From contig JALSOH010000004.1 in assembly GCA_026986575.1 (NCBI GenBank), positions 660,693 through 724,692 on the forward strand: DNA of 64,000 nt. Direction: 5' to 3'. The stretch's first letter is position 1. Each line of letters opens with the position of its first letter. The translations under genes were made by a program, and so were the position numbers. The DNA comes from Thermoproteota archaeon (GTDB lineage Archaea > Korarchaeota > Korarchaeia > Korarchaeales > Korarchaeaceae). A model generated the notes under the pieces. It was not told the DNA's origin, did no database searches, and saw only the letters and a list, made by a program, of their open reading frames with translations. Positions 9,242-17,747 of this stretch are shown here, one piece after another.

Positions 9242-10093
9242 TGTGATGCCCTTGGAACGGACTCAGTCCTCTTAGTGGTCGATCATCCCAGACTAGAGGA
9301 GAAACTCATTTACAACTCCTTGAGAGAAAAGGGCCTTGAAGTGGGGATCTTGAACGTGACGTCAACTCCACTACCGATAAACGGGGTGAGGGTTCCGGGG
9401 GTAGCTCTCATAAGAACAGTGGGGATGTTCAGGGGAGTCAGATCGTCTGCCGTGCTGGAATCCATGGGTTCTCACTCCATAAACAGCAGTTCGACGATAA
9501 TGACCTGCGGGGACAAGGTGCTTACCTATTCAGCCCTCTCCAAACTCGGGATACCGATCCCCAAGAGCCTGCTGGCGCTGGGAAGGGACGCGGCTCTCAA
9601 GGCCTACGGGGAGTTCCAAGGCGTGGTCGTGGATAAGCCGCCCTTAGGCAGCTGGGGAAGGATGGTTTCACTCGTTAAGAGCGCGGAGATGGCGGCACAG
9701 ATCGCTGACGCGAGGGGGATGATGTCCAGCAGCGTGAGGGGGCACGTCATCCAGGAATACGTCGAGACCGGAGGTAGGGACATAAGGTGCCTCGTCTTGG
9801 GCGACAGGATGATTGGGTGCATGGAGAGGATGGCGTCCAGAGGCTGGAAGAGCAACGTGGCGCTGGGAGGGACGGTAAGACACATCAAGGTGACTAGCGA
9901 GATAGAAGAGCTTTCCTTGAAGGCAGCGGAGGCTGTGAAGGGGGAATTCGTGGCTGTGGATCTTCTCTCCAACGAGGAGATTTTAGTGAATGAGGTCAAC
10001 GGAATCCCCGAGTTCAAGGGCTTCATAAAAGCTACCGGAATCGACGTAGCCATGGAGCTCGCCTCGTACGTGTGGGAGGTGCTCAGGTCTTGA
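9221..10093 (+). CDS. argX: Glutamate--LysW ligase ArgX
   Basis: This ATP-grasp ligase of about 290 residues joins the amino group of glutamate to the C-terminal glutamate of LysW. That is the first step of carrier-protein arginine synthesis. Conserved features are the INSS..T.TCGDKVLTY region, DKPPLGSWGRMVSL (ATP binding), RDIRCLVLG and the metal-binding EVNG near the end. The substrate region reads NVALGGT and EFKGF, as I recall for Sulfolobus ArgX, whereas the paralogue at 12160 has NTARGA and EFKNA as in Thermus LysX. This basis for telling them apart is from memory. The ATG at 9221 gives about 15 extra N-terminal residues. No other in-frame start keeps the first beta strand. The stop overlaps the next start (TTGA). 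Confidence 0.8.
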   Translation: MSHLGWDCDALGTDSVLLVVDHPRLEEKLIYNSLREKGLEVGILNVTSTPLPINGVRVPGVALIRTVGMFRGVRSSAVLESMGSHSINSSSTIMTCGDKVLTYSALSKLGIPIPKSLLALGRDAALKAYGEFQGVVVDKPPLGSWGRMVSLVKSAEMAAQIADARGMMSSSVRGHVIQEYVETGGRDIRCLVLGDRMIGCMERMASRGWKSNVALGGTVRHIKVTSEIEELSLKAAEAVKGEFVAVDLLSNEEILVNEVNGIPEFKGFIKATGIDVAMELASYVWEVLRS

Positions 10094-11112
10094 GAGTGGC
10101 CGTTTTCGGAGCTTCAGGCTATACGGGTGGGGAGCTTCTGAGGATCTTGGTCTCCCATCCGGCTTTCACTGTGACTGTGATCACATCTAGGGAGTACGCG
10201 GGTAAGCCGGTCTACATGGCGCATCCCCACCTGAAGGGGCTCCTTTCGCTGAAGTTCGTCAAGCTGGAGGAGGCCTTAAACAGGGAGTTCGATTACGCGC
10301 TCCTCGCCCTCCCTCACGGCATCTCCAAGGATGTGATCCCCTCCCTGCTTGAGAAGGGGATCGGGGTAGTCGATCTGGGGGCCGATTTCAGGCTGAAGGA
10401 CCCGTCCCTCTATGAGACGTGGTACGGGTGGAAGCATCCGAATCCCGAACTGCTGGAAGAGGCGGTTTACGGACTGCCCGAGCTGCACAGGGACGAGATA
10501 AGGGATGCAAGGCTCGTAGCCTCACCGGGGTGCAACGCGACAGCCACGATACTGGCCTCCGCTCCCCTAGTTAAGCTGGGGGCGAGGAAGGTGCTAGCGG
10601 ATGTCAAGGTCGGCAGCAGCGAAGCAGGATCCAAGCCATCGAGGGGAACCCACCATCCAGAGAGGAGTGGCGCCATAAGACCCTACTCAGCCTCGGGACA
10701 CAGGCATCAGGTGGAGGCATCCCAAGAGCTCTCTCTGCTCGTGGGGGAGGAGGTGAGGGTCAGCATGGTACCCCACTCCGTCGGTTCCGTCAGGGGAGCC
10801 TTTGCCAGCGCGCACGCGGAGCTGGAGGTGGACGAGGGCGAGCTGTGGAGGGCATTCGCCAGGTTCTACTCCAATGAACCCTTCGTCAGGGTCATGCAGA
10901 GGGGATCATACCCGAACGTGAAGAACGTGCTGGGAAGCAACTTCGCTGACGTGGGGTTCGCATCAGATCCCTCACTTCCTAGGGCATCGGGGTTCGCGGC
11001 GATAGACAACCTCATGAAGGGGGCGGCGGGGCAGGCCATCCAGTCCCTCAACCTGATGGCCGGCTTGGAGGAGACCACAGGACTGATGTACCCCCCACTC
11101 AGTCCAGCGTAG
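10090..11112 (+). CDS. lysY: LysW-aminoadipyl/glutamyl-phosphate reductase LysY
   Basis: This NADPH-dependent semialdehyde-forming reductase is homologous to ArgC. It reduces the LysW-bound acyl phosphate made by LysZ. The Rossmann motif GASGYTGGELL is at the N-terminus, the catalytic cysteine lies in SPGCNATA and a conserved HRHQVEA motif lies in the C-terminal half. The length is normal for the family at 340 residues. I chose TTG 10090 because GGAGGT at 10075-10080 is correctly spaced for it. The frame also opens at GTG 10072, but that would put the ribosome site inside the gene. With both LysX and ArgX present, one enzyme probably serves lysine and arginine. Confidence 0.9.
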   Translation: MRVAVFGASGYTGGELLRILVSHPAFTVTVITSREYAGKPVYMAHPHLKGLLSLKFVKLEEALNREFDYALLALPHGISKDVIPSLLEKGIGVVDLGADFRLKDPSLYETWYGWKHPNPELLEEAVYGLPELHRDEIRDARLVASPGCNATATILASAPLVKLGARKVLADVKVGSSEAGSKPSRGTHHPERSGAIRPYSASGHRHQVEASQELSLLVGEEVRVSMVPHSVGSVRGAFASAHAELEVDEGELWRAFARFYSNEPFVRVMQRGSYPNVKNVLGSNFADVGFASDPSLPRASGFAAIDNLMKGAAGQAIQSLNLMAGLEETTGLMYPPLSPA

Positions 11113-11120
11113 GTGGTGGC

Positions 11121-11903
11121 ATGATAGTCGTGAAGGTGGGAGGGAGGACCCTCGACAACTTCCCCTCCATAGCCGAGGACTTGGGGAGACATCAGCCGTT
11201 CGTGCTGGTTCACGGCGGGGGCGATCTGGTCACCGAGTACTCAAAGAGGATGGGAGTGGAGCCCAAGATAGTGGTATCGCCCTCAGGTATAAGGAGCAGG
11301 TACACCGACGAGGACGAGCTGGAAGTGTTCACGATGGTGCTTGCCGGCAAGGTCAACAAGGAACTGGTCTCCACGCTTCTCGACTTGGGAATCCAAGCCG
11401 TGGGGATCTCCGGCGTGGATGGCCTCACCTTGATCGCTAGGAGGAAGAGGAGGATAGTCGTACTGGAGAGGGGGAGGAGGAGAGTGATACCCGGGGGCTA
11501 TACCGGGAAGATCGAGGAGGTCAGGGTGGATCTCATCAGCCTCCTCTTGGACTCTGGGTACAATGCGGTCGTAGCCCCTCTGGCTAGGGGAACGGAGGGC
11601 GAGATGCTGAACGTGGACGGTGATCAAGCCGCATCCAAACTTTCTATCACTCTGAAGCCCGCATACCTCGTCCTGCTGTCCGATGTGGAGGGGGTAATGT
11701 GGGAGGGGGATGTCGTGAAGAGACTGACGCCCGAGGAGGCCGAGGAGCTGGCTGCTAAGTTAGGGGCTGGCATGAACCGGAAGCTCATGATGGCCGCGGA
11801 GGTGGCGCGGTCCGGGGTGCGGGTTGCCATCTCCAGCGGCCTGGTGGACGAACCCGTTACCCAAGCCTTAAACGGCGCTGGCACGCACATCGTTCCTAGC
11901 TAG
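11121..11903 (+). CDS. lysZ: LysW-aminoadipate/glutamate kinase LysZ
   Basis: The product is a 260-residue amino-acid kinase related to ArgB. It phosphorylates the side-chain carboxylate of aminoadipate or glutamate held on LysW. Recognisable motifs are VVKVGGRTLDN at the start, VLVHGGGDLV (phosphate-binding glycine loop), MLNVDGDQAASKL and LLSDVEGVMW. It follows lysY by eight bases with GGTGG ahead of the ATG, so the two are cotranscribed. The gene ends the first half of the pathway. lysW then starts from its own promoter about 90 bases on. Confidence 0.92.
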   Translation: MIVVKVGGRTLDNFPSIAEDLGRHQPFVLVHGGGDLVTEYSKRMGVEPKIVVSPSGIRSRYTDEDELEVFTMVLAGKVNKELVSTLLDLGIQAVGISGVDGLTLIARRKRRIVVLERGRRRVIPGGYTGKIEEVRVDLISLLLDSGYNAVVAPLARGTEGEMLNVDGDQAASKLSITLKPAYLVLLSDVEGVMWEGDVVKRLTPEEAEELAAKLGAGMNRKLMMAAEVARSGVRVAISSGLVDEPVTQALNGAGTHIVPS

Positions 11904-11950
11904 GAATTTTCCACTATTTTCCGATATTCGTCCTATATAGTTCGAGGATA

Positions 11951-11988
11951 ACGTTTATATTATGAGGTATTCGTATCGCACGGTGCGA
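11951..11988 (+). promoter_or_regulatory. lysW promoter with palindromic operator candidate
   Basis: A strong TATA box (AACGTTTATATTA, 11950-11962) is followed by the perfect inverted repeat TCGCAC-G-GTGCGA at 11976-11988. The repeat sits on the expected transcription start and just before the lysW ATG at 11993. No Shine-Dalgarno motif is present, so the message is probably leaderless. The position suits a repressor or Lrp-like regulator of amino-acid synthesis. Confidence 0.55.
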
Positions 11989-11992
11989 AGAT

Positions 11993-12163
11993 ATGGAGAC
12001 CGAGTGTCCCATCTGCGGTTCCCCCGTGGAACTCCCCGACGACGTCATGGCTGGCGAGCTCCTCGAATGCCCCTCCTGCGGGGCCACATTAGAGGTATAT
12101 GAGCAGGATGGAACGTTTCTACTGAAGGAGGCTGAAGAGATAGGCGAGGACTGGGGAGAATGA
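11993..12163 (+). CDS. lysW: Amino-group carrier protein LysW
   Basis: This 56-residue protein has two zinc-binding CxxC pairs (C5/C8 and C26/C29), an acidic middle and the diagnostic C-terminal EDWGE. The final glutamate forms an isopeptide-type bond with the amino group of aminoadipate or glutamate, protecting it while LysZ, LysY, LysJ and LysK act. The length and both motifs match known LysW proteins. The ATG lies about 36 bases after a TATA box. The stop codon overlaps the ATG of lysX (GAATGAGG), giving tight coupling to one of its ligases. With two ligases in the cluster, this single carrier likely serves both lysine and arginine synthesis. Confidence 0.95.
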   Translation: METECPICGSPVELPDDVMAGELLECPSCGATLEVYEQDGTFLLKEAEEIGEDWGE

Positions 12164-12993
12164 GGATAGCTCTGGTCTATGAGAGGTTGAGGGAGGAGGA
12201 AAGACAGCTCATAAGGGCCATCGAGGAGCTGGGACACGAGCCAGTACCTTTACACCTCAACTCCAACTTCCTCCCGCTTGATCACGGGAAGACCTTCGAG
12301 GCCGATGCGGCCCTGATACGGGCGATCAGCGCCGCCAAGGCGCACGCATCGGCCGTGACCCTGTCGAGCTTGGGGGTGAGGGTGGTTAACTCGCCTGAGG
12401 TACTGTCTATCTGCGGGAATAAGCTGGCAACGACGGCCAGACTATCTGAGGCCGGGATCCCCACTCCCAAGACGACAGTGGCTTTCTCGCTCGAGGGTGC
12501 CTTGGAGGCGGCGAAGTCAATAGGATATCCTGTGGTGATCAAACCGGTCAACGGGAGCTGGGGTAGGCTGGTGTCCCTGGCGCAGGACGAGGAGGAGCTG
12601 AGGACCATACTGGAGCATCGGGAGGCAATTCCCTCCCCCTACTACAGGATTCACTACATTCAGGAATTCATAAGGAAGCCAGGGAGGGACATAAGGGCTT
12701 ACGGAACTGAAAAGACCTTCATCACGGCCATCTACAGGGTATCGGATCACTGGGTCACCAACACGGCTAGAGGTGCGAAGGCTGTACCGGCTGAGTACAG
12801 GGAGGAGCTCGCTGATCTCGTTATTAGAACCGCTGAAGCTATGGGGGGTGGGTTCCTCGGCGTGGACATAGCTGAGGACGAGGAGAGGGGGCTAGTAGTG
12901 ATAGAGGTGAATGGTGTCACAGAATTCAAGAACGCTGCCCGCGTGACCGGCGTTGACATCGCTAAGGAGTTGGTGAGTTACGCGATGAGGTGA
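12160..12993 (+). CDS. lysX: Alpha-aminoadipate--LysW ligase LysX
   Basis: This 277-residue ATP-grasp enzyme attaches aminoadipate to LysW, starting the carrier-bound half of lysine synthesis. Motifs include NSPEVLSICGNKLAT, IKPVNGSWGRLVSL (ATP loop), RKPGRDIRAYG and the metal site VIEVNG. NTARGAKA and TEFKN resemble Thermus LysX rather than ArgX, which is why I assign the aminoadipate role to this paralogue. The assignment between the two is inference. The gene overlaps lysW by four bases and is followed within five bases by lysJ. Confidence 0.82.
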   Translation: MRIALVYERLREEERQLIRAIEELGHEPVPLHLNSNFLPLDHGKTFEADAALIRAISAAKAHASAVTLSSLGVRVVNSPEVLSICGNKLATTARLSEAGIPTPKTTVAFSLEGALEAAKSIGYPVVIKPVNGSWGRLVSLAQDEEELRTILEHREAIPSPYYRIHYIQEFIRKPGRDIRAYGTEKTFITAIYRVSDHWVTNTARGAKAVPAEYREELADLVIRTAEAMGGGFLGVDIAEDEERGLVVIEVNGVTEFKNAARVTGVDIAKELVSYAMR

Positions 12994-12997
12994 GTAG

Positions 12998-14143
12998 GTG
13001 GTCTCACTGATCTCATTCTACGGGTCTAGAGGACTCAAACTCGTGAAGGGAGAGGGCCAGTACGTGTGGGACTCGGAGGGTAGGCGCTATCTAGATGCTC
13101 ATACAGGTCACGGAGCTGCTTTTCTCGGGCACAGGCCTCCTAGAGTGGTGAAGGCAATCCAAGATCAGATGAGCTCGATAATGGTGGTGACCCCGAGCTT
13201 CGTGAGCGAGTCCATGGAGAGGTGCCTTTCCTCCTTAGGACTGGTTCTCCCCAATGGGTTGAACCACGTGTACTTCCAGAACAGTGGAACCGAGGCCGTG
13301 GAGCTGGCGTTGAAGCTCGCCTTCAAGGCGACGGGTAGGAAAGGCGTTGTAGCCTTCATGGGAAGCTTCCACGGCAGGACGCTGGGCTCCCTTTCCGCTA
13401 CTTGGAACCCAAAGTACAGGAAGGGCTATCCTCTAGTAGATGTTAGGTTCGGGAGATTCAACGATTCTTCTTCAGCCGATCTGATAGACGAGGAGGTCGC
13501 AGCGGTCATAGTCGAGCCTATCCAAGGAGAGGGCGGCGTCAGACCTACGACACCAGAATTCCTTAGAGCGTTAAGGGAGGCCTGCGAGGAGCACGGCTCT
13601 GTCCTGATATTCGATGAGGTCCAGAGCGGGTTCGGCAGGACCGGCGAGGTGTGGGCCCATAGGACTAGGGGAGTCGATCCGGACGTCATGACCGCCGGCA
13701 AGAGCATGGGCGGTGGATTCCCTGTCAGCATGGTGGCAGCTAGGGAGTGGGTAATCGAATCCCTCAAAGGAGGAGAGCACGGTTCCACCCACGGAGGTAA
13801 TCCGCTGGCCTGCGCTGCGGTCTATGGAGGAGTATCTACCCTGCTCGAGGACGACGTACCTTCCAGAGCTGCTAAGATGGGTAATGCATTGATTAAGGGA
13901 CTGAAGGGCATTGAATCGCGCCTAATAAGGGATGTGAGAGGAGAGGGACTCATGATCGGGGTTGAACTCAGGGCCGACGTTGGACCTGTCCTCAAGAGAC
14001 TGCAACAGAGGGGAATCTTAGCCCTCAGAGCGGGGAAGGCCGTTCTCAGGCTGCTTCCTCCTTACCTGATAACCGAGGAGGATGTGAGTAGGATTGTGGA
14101 GGAGGTGGAGAGTGCCCTCATTCACGAAATCGGGAGTCGATGA
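12998..14143 (+). CDS. lysJ: LysW-aminoadipate/glutamate semialdehyde aminotransferase LysJ
   Basis: This is a class III pyridoxal-phosphate aminotransferase of 381 residues. It converts the LysW-bound semialdehyde to LysW-lysine or LysW-ornithine, usually with glutamate as donor. The cofactor lysine lies in VMTAGKSMGGGFP. DEVQSGFGRTG and GSFHGRTLG are the other expected active-site motifs. The GTG start is five bases after lysX with GGTG nearby. It overlaps the next gene, consistent with one operon. Its relatives include ArgD, so it could equally work on the arginine branch. Confidence 0.92.
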   Translation: MVSLISFYGSRGLKLVKGEGQYVWDSEGRRYLDAHTGHGAAFLGHRPPRVVKAIQDQMSSIMVVTPSFVSESMERCLSSLGLVLPNGLNHVYFQNSGTEAVELALKLAFKATGRKGVVAFMGSFHGRTLGSLSATWNPKYRKGYPLVDVRFGRFNDSSSADLIDEEVAAVIVEPIQGEGGVRPTTPEFLRALREACEEHGSVLIFDEVQSGFGRTGEVWAHRTRGVDPDVMTAGKSMGGGFPVSMVAAREWVIESLKGGEHGSTHGGNPLACAAVYGGVSTLLEDDVPSRAAKMGNALIKGLKGIESRLIRDVRGEGLMIGVELRADVGPVLKRLQQRGILALRAGKAVLRLLPPYLITEEDVSRIVEEVESALIHEIGSR

Positions 14144-15146
14144 GATCCTGATCAAACTCTTGAGGGCTTACAGCCCTACCGGCCGGGAGGACAACGCTAG
14201 GGATGTGATAGTGGAGATCTGCGAAGATCTCGGATTGAGTGTCGAGATTGACGGGGTGGGAAATGTTCTCGCTAGTAAAGGAGTAGGTGGCAGGGTGTGG
14301 CTCGTCGGTCACTATGACACAGTCCCCGGGAGGCTTCCCGTCAGAAGAAACGGAGATGTGATCTCCGGCAGGGGAGCCGTGGATGCGAAGGGACCCCTCT
14401 CTGCAATGTTAATGGCGGCATCCCTCTCTAAATCGTCCGTGACAGTTGCGGCCCTTGTGGGCGAGGAGGGGGACAGCAGGGGAGCCAGATACCTGCTTAC
14501 TAGAGAACTCCCACCTTTTGTGGTGATAGGGGAGCCTTCCAACAAAACTGGCGTCATAATAGCCTACAGGGGAGGGGCGCACCTGACCTTGAGGTGTAAG
14601 GCGGAAGGAGGTCACTCATCATCTCCCGGAGTATCTGCAGTGGATCTGCTTGTGGAGTCCATCTCAAGAATGAAAGAGGTGGCTCCAGGCGGGAAATACG
14701 ATGTTCCTAGCATTACCACCACCATGATCAGCGGCGGAGAGGCGCCTAACGTTCTTCCAAAGATGGCTGAGGCAGTACTAGACTTGAGGGTCCCTCCAGG
14801 GATCGATCATTCGATGATACTCGATGAGATAAAATCTAAGCTCTTAGAAGGGTGTGAGGTAGCTGCCTTATGGTCTGTTCCACCTGTAGCGGTCAGACCT
14901 AGCGAACCAGTTCCTAGGGCGTTAACTAGGTCCATCATCTCCCTAGGAGGGAAACCCAGGCTCCTGAAGAAATATGGATCTAGTGATATGAACCTGCTTC
15001 ACGGAAAGGTCTCAAGCATAGCGGCCTACGGACCGGGCGATGGGAAGCTGGCTCACACCGCCACGGAGTTCGTGAATACTAGGGACTTAGAGTTTGCTGT
15101 AGAGGTCTACCTAAAAACGGTAGAGTACTTATCGAACCTTGATTGA
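14112..15146 (+). CDS. lysK: LysW-lysine/ornithine hydrolase LysK
   Basis: This M20-family zinc peptidase releases lysine or ornithine from LysW, the last step of both branches. Metal ligands are visible in VGHYDTVPG (H, D), RGAVDAKGP (D), LVGEEGD (EE), VIGEPS and the final LAHTATEF histidine. KKYGSSDMN is also family-typical. The GTG at 14112 is chosen because GGAGGTGG at 14101-14108 lies just ahead. A longer frame from TTG 14094 would place that site inside the gene. It overlaps lysJ by 32 bases and closes the cluster, followed by an unrelated ATPase gene with its own promoter region. Confidence 0.9.
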   Translation: MPSFTKSGVDEILIKLLRAYSPTGREDNARDVIVEICEDLGLSVEIDGVGNVLASKGVGGRVWLVGHYDTVPGRLPVRRNGDVISGRGAVDAKGPLSAMLMAASLSKSSVTVAALVGEEGDSRGARYLLTRELPPFVVIGEPSNKTGVIIAYRGGAHLTLRCKAEGGHSSSPGVSAVDLLVESISRMKEVAPGGKYDVPSITTTMISGGEAPNVLPKMAEAVLDLRVPPGIDHSMILDEIKSKLLEGCEVAALWSVPPVAVRPSEPVPRALTRSIISLGGKPRLLKKYGSSDMNLLHGKVSSIAAYGPGDGKLAHTATEFVNTRDLEFAVEVYLKTVEYLSNLD

Positions 15147-15195
15147 CGTGCTGTGGAGCCCGGAAAGTCACACAGTCTAGCGGGCTGACGCTTAA

Positions 15196-15225
15196 ATTAT
15201 AGTTTCGACTATTATAGTTGTGACT
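15196..15225 (+). repeat. Tandem 15-base direct repeat over the ATPase start
   Basis: ATTATAGTTTCGACT is followed immediately by ATTATAGTTGTGACT, matching at 13 of 15 positions. Each copy carries a TATA-like ATTATAG. The second copy contains the GTG start codon (15220) of the following gene. It may be a double operator or a duplicated promoter element. Confidence 0.6.
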
Positions 15226-16590
15226 CGAAAATTCATCAATAGGGAGTTGGAGCTTACCCTGCTGGAGGATAGCTGGGAAAGAGGGGATCGCCTCATAATA
15301 GTGTACGGGAGGAGGAGGATAGGGAAAACGGAGCTCTTGAAGCAATTCATAAGGGATAAGCCAGCCATCTATTACCTGTGCTCTCTTAGGAAGGTCCCTT
15401 ACAATTTGAAGAGGTTCTCTCACAGGGTATCCGAATTCTTAAGGATTCCCAAAATTCAGTTTTCTAGCTTTCAGGACGCTTTCGAGGCCCTGAAGGGAAA
15501 GGGCAGGTTAATCGTCGTGATAGATGAATTCGGCTACTTGGTCAGGGATGATCCAGGGATTCTGAGCGATTTTCAAGAGATAGTGGACGAAAAATTGAGA
15601 GATTCGGAGATCACACTGATCTTATGCGGATCCAGCATCTCCATGATGGAGACGAGGGTGATGGGAGCGAAGTCCCCCCTCTACGGAAGGGCTGACAGGT
15701 ACTTGAGGGTGAGACCCTTCAACATGAGGCAACTGACCTCTTGGTTCCCAAGTGCCGCTCCCGAAGACCTGATTAAGATATACGCGGTAACGGGGGGAGT
15801 GGCAAGATACTTGGAATTCTTCTCCGGAGTAGAAGTGGAAGCCGAGATTGAGAAAAACTTCTTCGACCCCTCATCCTTCCTGTACATGGATGCCATAACC
15901 ATGTTATCAGAGGAGCTCAGGGACTATGCTACTTACCTACAAGTACTGGAGGCCATAAGCTTGGGGTATAACAAGGTAACGGAAATAGCTAATTACGCGT
16001 TCCTCCAACCCAAGGACGTCCACTTCTACCTCAAGGTGCTTTCATCCTTAGGCATAGTAAGGAGGATAATCCCAGTCCTATCCCCTAGGAAAACCAAGAG
16101 GGGAGTATATGAGATAGGGGACAACTATTTCGACTTCTGGTTCGGGTTCGTGTCGCCGTTCCAGTCCGAGATAGAGTCGGGGTATAGGGGCCCGGTACTT
16201 CGGAACTTCAGGGAAAAATTCCCAGCTTACCTGGGCAGGGTGTTTGAGAGGGTGGTTCGGGAATTGATAAGGCCGCTCCTGCCGTACAAACCGATACAGG
16301 TGGGTAAGTGGTGGCGTAAAGATGTGGAGATAGATGTGGTCGCGCACGACGACTCGCACATTGCCTTCCTGGAGGTAAAGTGGTCTGATCTCTCGATCAG
16401 AGCTGCGAGAGGGATCCTAACTTCTCTGAAGGAGAAGGCTTCAAAGGTAAAGTTCGATGGGAAGAGGTATTACGGCCTTGTAGCTAGAAGTATTGCTAAG
16501 AAGGAGGAGCTGTCGAAAGAGGGCTTTATAGTCTACGACCTCGGGGATATTTTAGCTCTTGGAGACCGTGGAACTCACGAAAGCACGTAA
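15220..16590 (+). CDS. Archaeal AAA-type ATPase with C-terminal DUF234 nuclease-like domain
   Basis: The 456-residue protein begins with FINRELELTLLE and a Walker A motif (YGRRRIGKTELL, near 30-40), with a Walker B-like VVIDEFGYL near 105. This is the archaeal ATPase family related to STAND/AAA proteins. After a winged-helix region the C-terminus carries DUF234, with EIDVVAHDDSHIAFLEVKW resembling the D..ExK core of restriction-type nucleases. Such proteins are scattered and often mobile in archaea, and their function is unknown. It stands alone after the lysine genes, with a tandem repeat over its start and no Shine-Dalgarno motif. Confidence 0.85.
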   Translation: MTRKFINRELELTLLEDSWERGDRLIIVYGRRRIGKTELLKQFIRDKPAIYYLCSLRKVPYNLKRFSHRVSEFLRIPKIQFSSFQDAFEALKGKGRLIVVIDEFGYLVRDDPGILSDFQEIVDEKLRDSEITLILCGSSISMMETRVMGAKSPLYGRADRYLRVRPFNMRQLTSWFPSAAPEDLIKIYAVTGGVARYLEFFSGVEVEAEIEKNFFDPSSFLYMDAITMLSEELRDYATYLQVLEAISLGYNKVTEIANYAFLQPKDVHFYLKVLSSLGIVRRIIPVLSPRKTKRGVYEIGDNYFDFWFGFVSPFQSEIESGYRGPVLRNFREKFPAYLGRVFERVVRELIRPLLPYKPIQVGKWWRKDVEIDVVAHDDSHIAFLEVKWSDLSIRAARGILTSLKEKASKVKFDGKRYYGLVARSIAKKEELSKEGFIVYDLGDILALGDRGTHEST

Positions 16591-16619
16591 AATCATCAGT
16601 GGATTATGGAGGGTTTTAT

Positions 16620-17747
16620 TTGCCTGAAGTGAGGTTATCTGAGTTGCTGAGGATTAAAACATCAGTGAGAGAGAAGTTGGCCTCAAAACTAGATAGAAGG
16701 GAAATAAAGGAGGCTCTGGATGACAGACACGCCCACAGAGAGCCCAGACCCTGTGGGTTAACTGTTCATCCGGGTAGGGGATGCACCTACGCTTGCATCT
16801 ACTGCTACATCGAGGACATGGGCGTACCCCGGAGGCCGGAGCCGTCCCGCCTGTCAGGCTTACAACTGGCCTATGCCATCGCTTCGAACCCGTACACCCT
16901 TCTCGGGAAGGGAGGGACGTTCCTAGCTTTCGGCTCGGTCACGGAGCCCTTCTTGCTGGCCATCAAGGATAGGACCCTCGAGTACTTGGGAGCCGTATCC
17001 CGCTACTTGGGGAACCCGACACAGTTCTCGACGAAGGCCTACCTCAGCGAGGAGGATGCGGAAAGGATCTGGTCCCTCGATCCCTCAGTTAGCGCCTTGG
17101 TCACCATCCCAGCACTGAGGTGGGCGGAGAGGATAGAGCCGAAAACTCCCTCGCCGGAACTGAGGTTCAGGACCCTCAGCAACCTGCTACAGCGAGGAAT
17201 ACATGCATCACTCTTCCTCCGACCGCTGATCCCGGGAATGAGTGAGGAGGACGGTCCTCTGATACTGGAAAGGGCTGCCAGCTTGGGCGTTAGGGGAGTA
17301 GTGTTGGGAGCACTCAGGGTGACCCGTCGCATCCTTAGAGAGCTCGAAGCTGTGGGTCTGGGGGACCTAGCTGACAGGATGATCAGGGAGCCGAAGAGCC
17401 CCACTGATCAGGTGCCACTGAACACGGGAGATCTGAAGAGGATGCTCTCGTCGAGGGCAAGGGCCTTGGACCTCAAGGTGTTCCCCTCAGCCTGCTCCGC
17501 CAACGTGGATGCCCATGATCTCGGGTGCCACATGTGCAACATGGGTCCCTGCAACGGCTCCCTACCCGATTACGATCCTGAGGAGATAGAGCAGGCCCTG
17601 AGAGACTTGGGAATCGAGGCTAGAATAATCCCAAAGGACAAGAAGATCCTCGCATTGGTGAAAGGAGGTTCGAAGAGGATGAGGAGGGTGAGGCACTTGG
17701 TCTCCACCGCTACCAAGAGGATGGTGACCGTCAGGCCTGTGAGGTAG
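16620..17747 (+). CDS. Radical SAM protein related to spore photoproduct lyase family
   Basis: The radical SAM cluster motif is C55-x3-C59-x2-C62 (GCTYACIYCYI). GTFLAFGSVTEPF and the downstream strands match the SplB/Rv2578c-type group. A second cysteine-rich segment near residue 295 (CSANVDAHDLGCHMCNMGPC) could hold another iron-sulfur cluster. The TTG at 16620 has GGAGGG (16608-16613) six bases ahead, whereas GTG 16599 has no ribosome site. The last 17 bases overlap the convergent regulator gene. The substrate is unknown. DNA photolesion repair is only one possibility, because the family is broad. Confidence 0.8.
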   Translation: MPEVRLSELLRIKTSVREKLASKLDRREIKEALDDRHAHREPRPCGLTVHPGRGCTYACIYCYIEDMGVPRRPEPSRLSGLQLAYAIASNPYTLLGKGGTFLAFGSVTEPFLLAIKDRTLEYLGAVSRYLGNPTQFSTKAYLSEEDAERIWSLDPSVSALVTIPALRWAERIEPKTPSPELRFRTLSNLLQRGIHASLFLRPLIPGMSEEDGPLILERAASLGVRGVVLGALRVTRRILRELEAVGLGDLADRMIREPKSPTDQVPLNTGDLKRMLSSRARALDLKVFPSACSANVDAHDLGCHMCNMGPCNGSLPDYDPEEIEQALRDLGIEARIIPKDKKILALVKGGSKRMRRVRHLVSTATKRMVTVRPVR

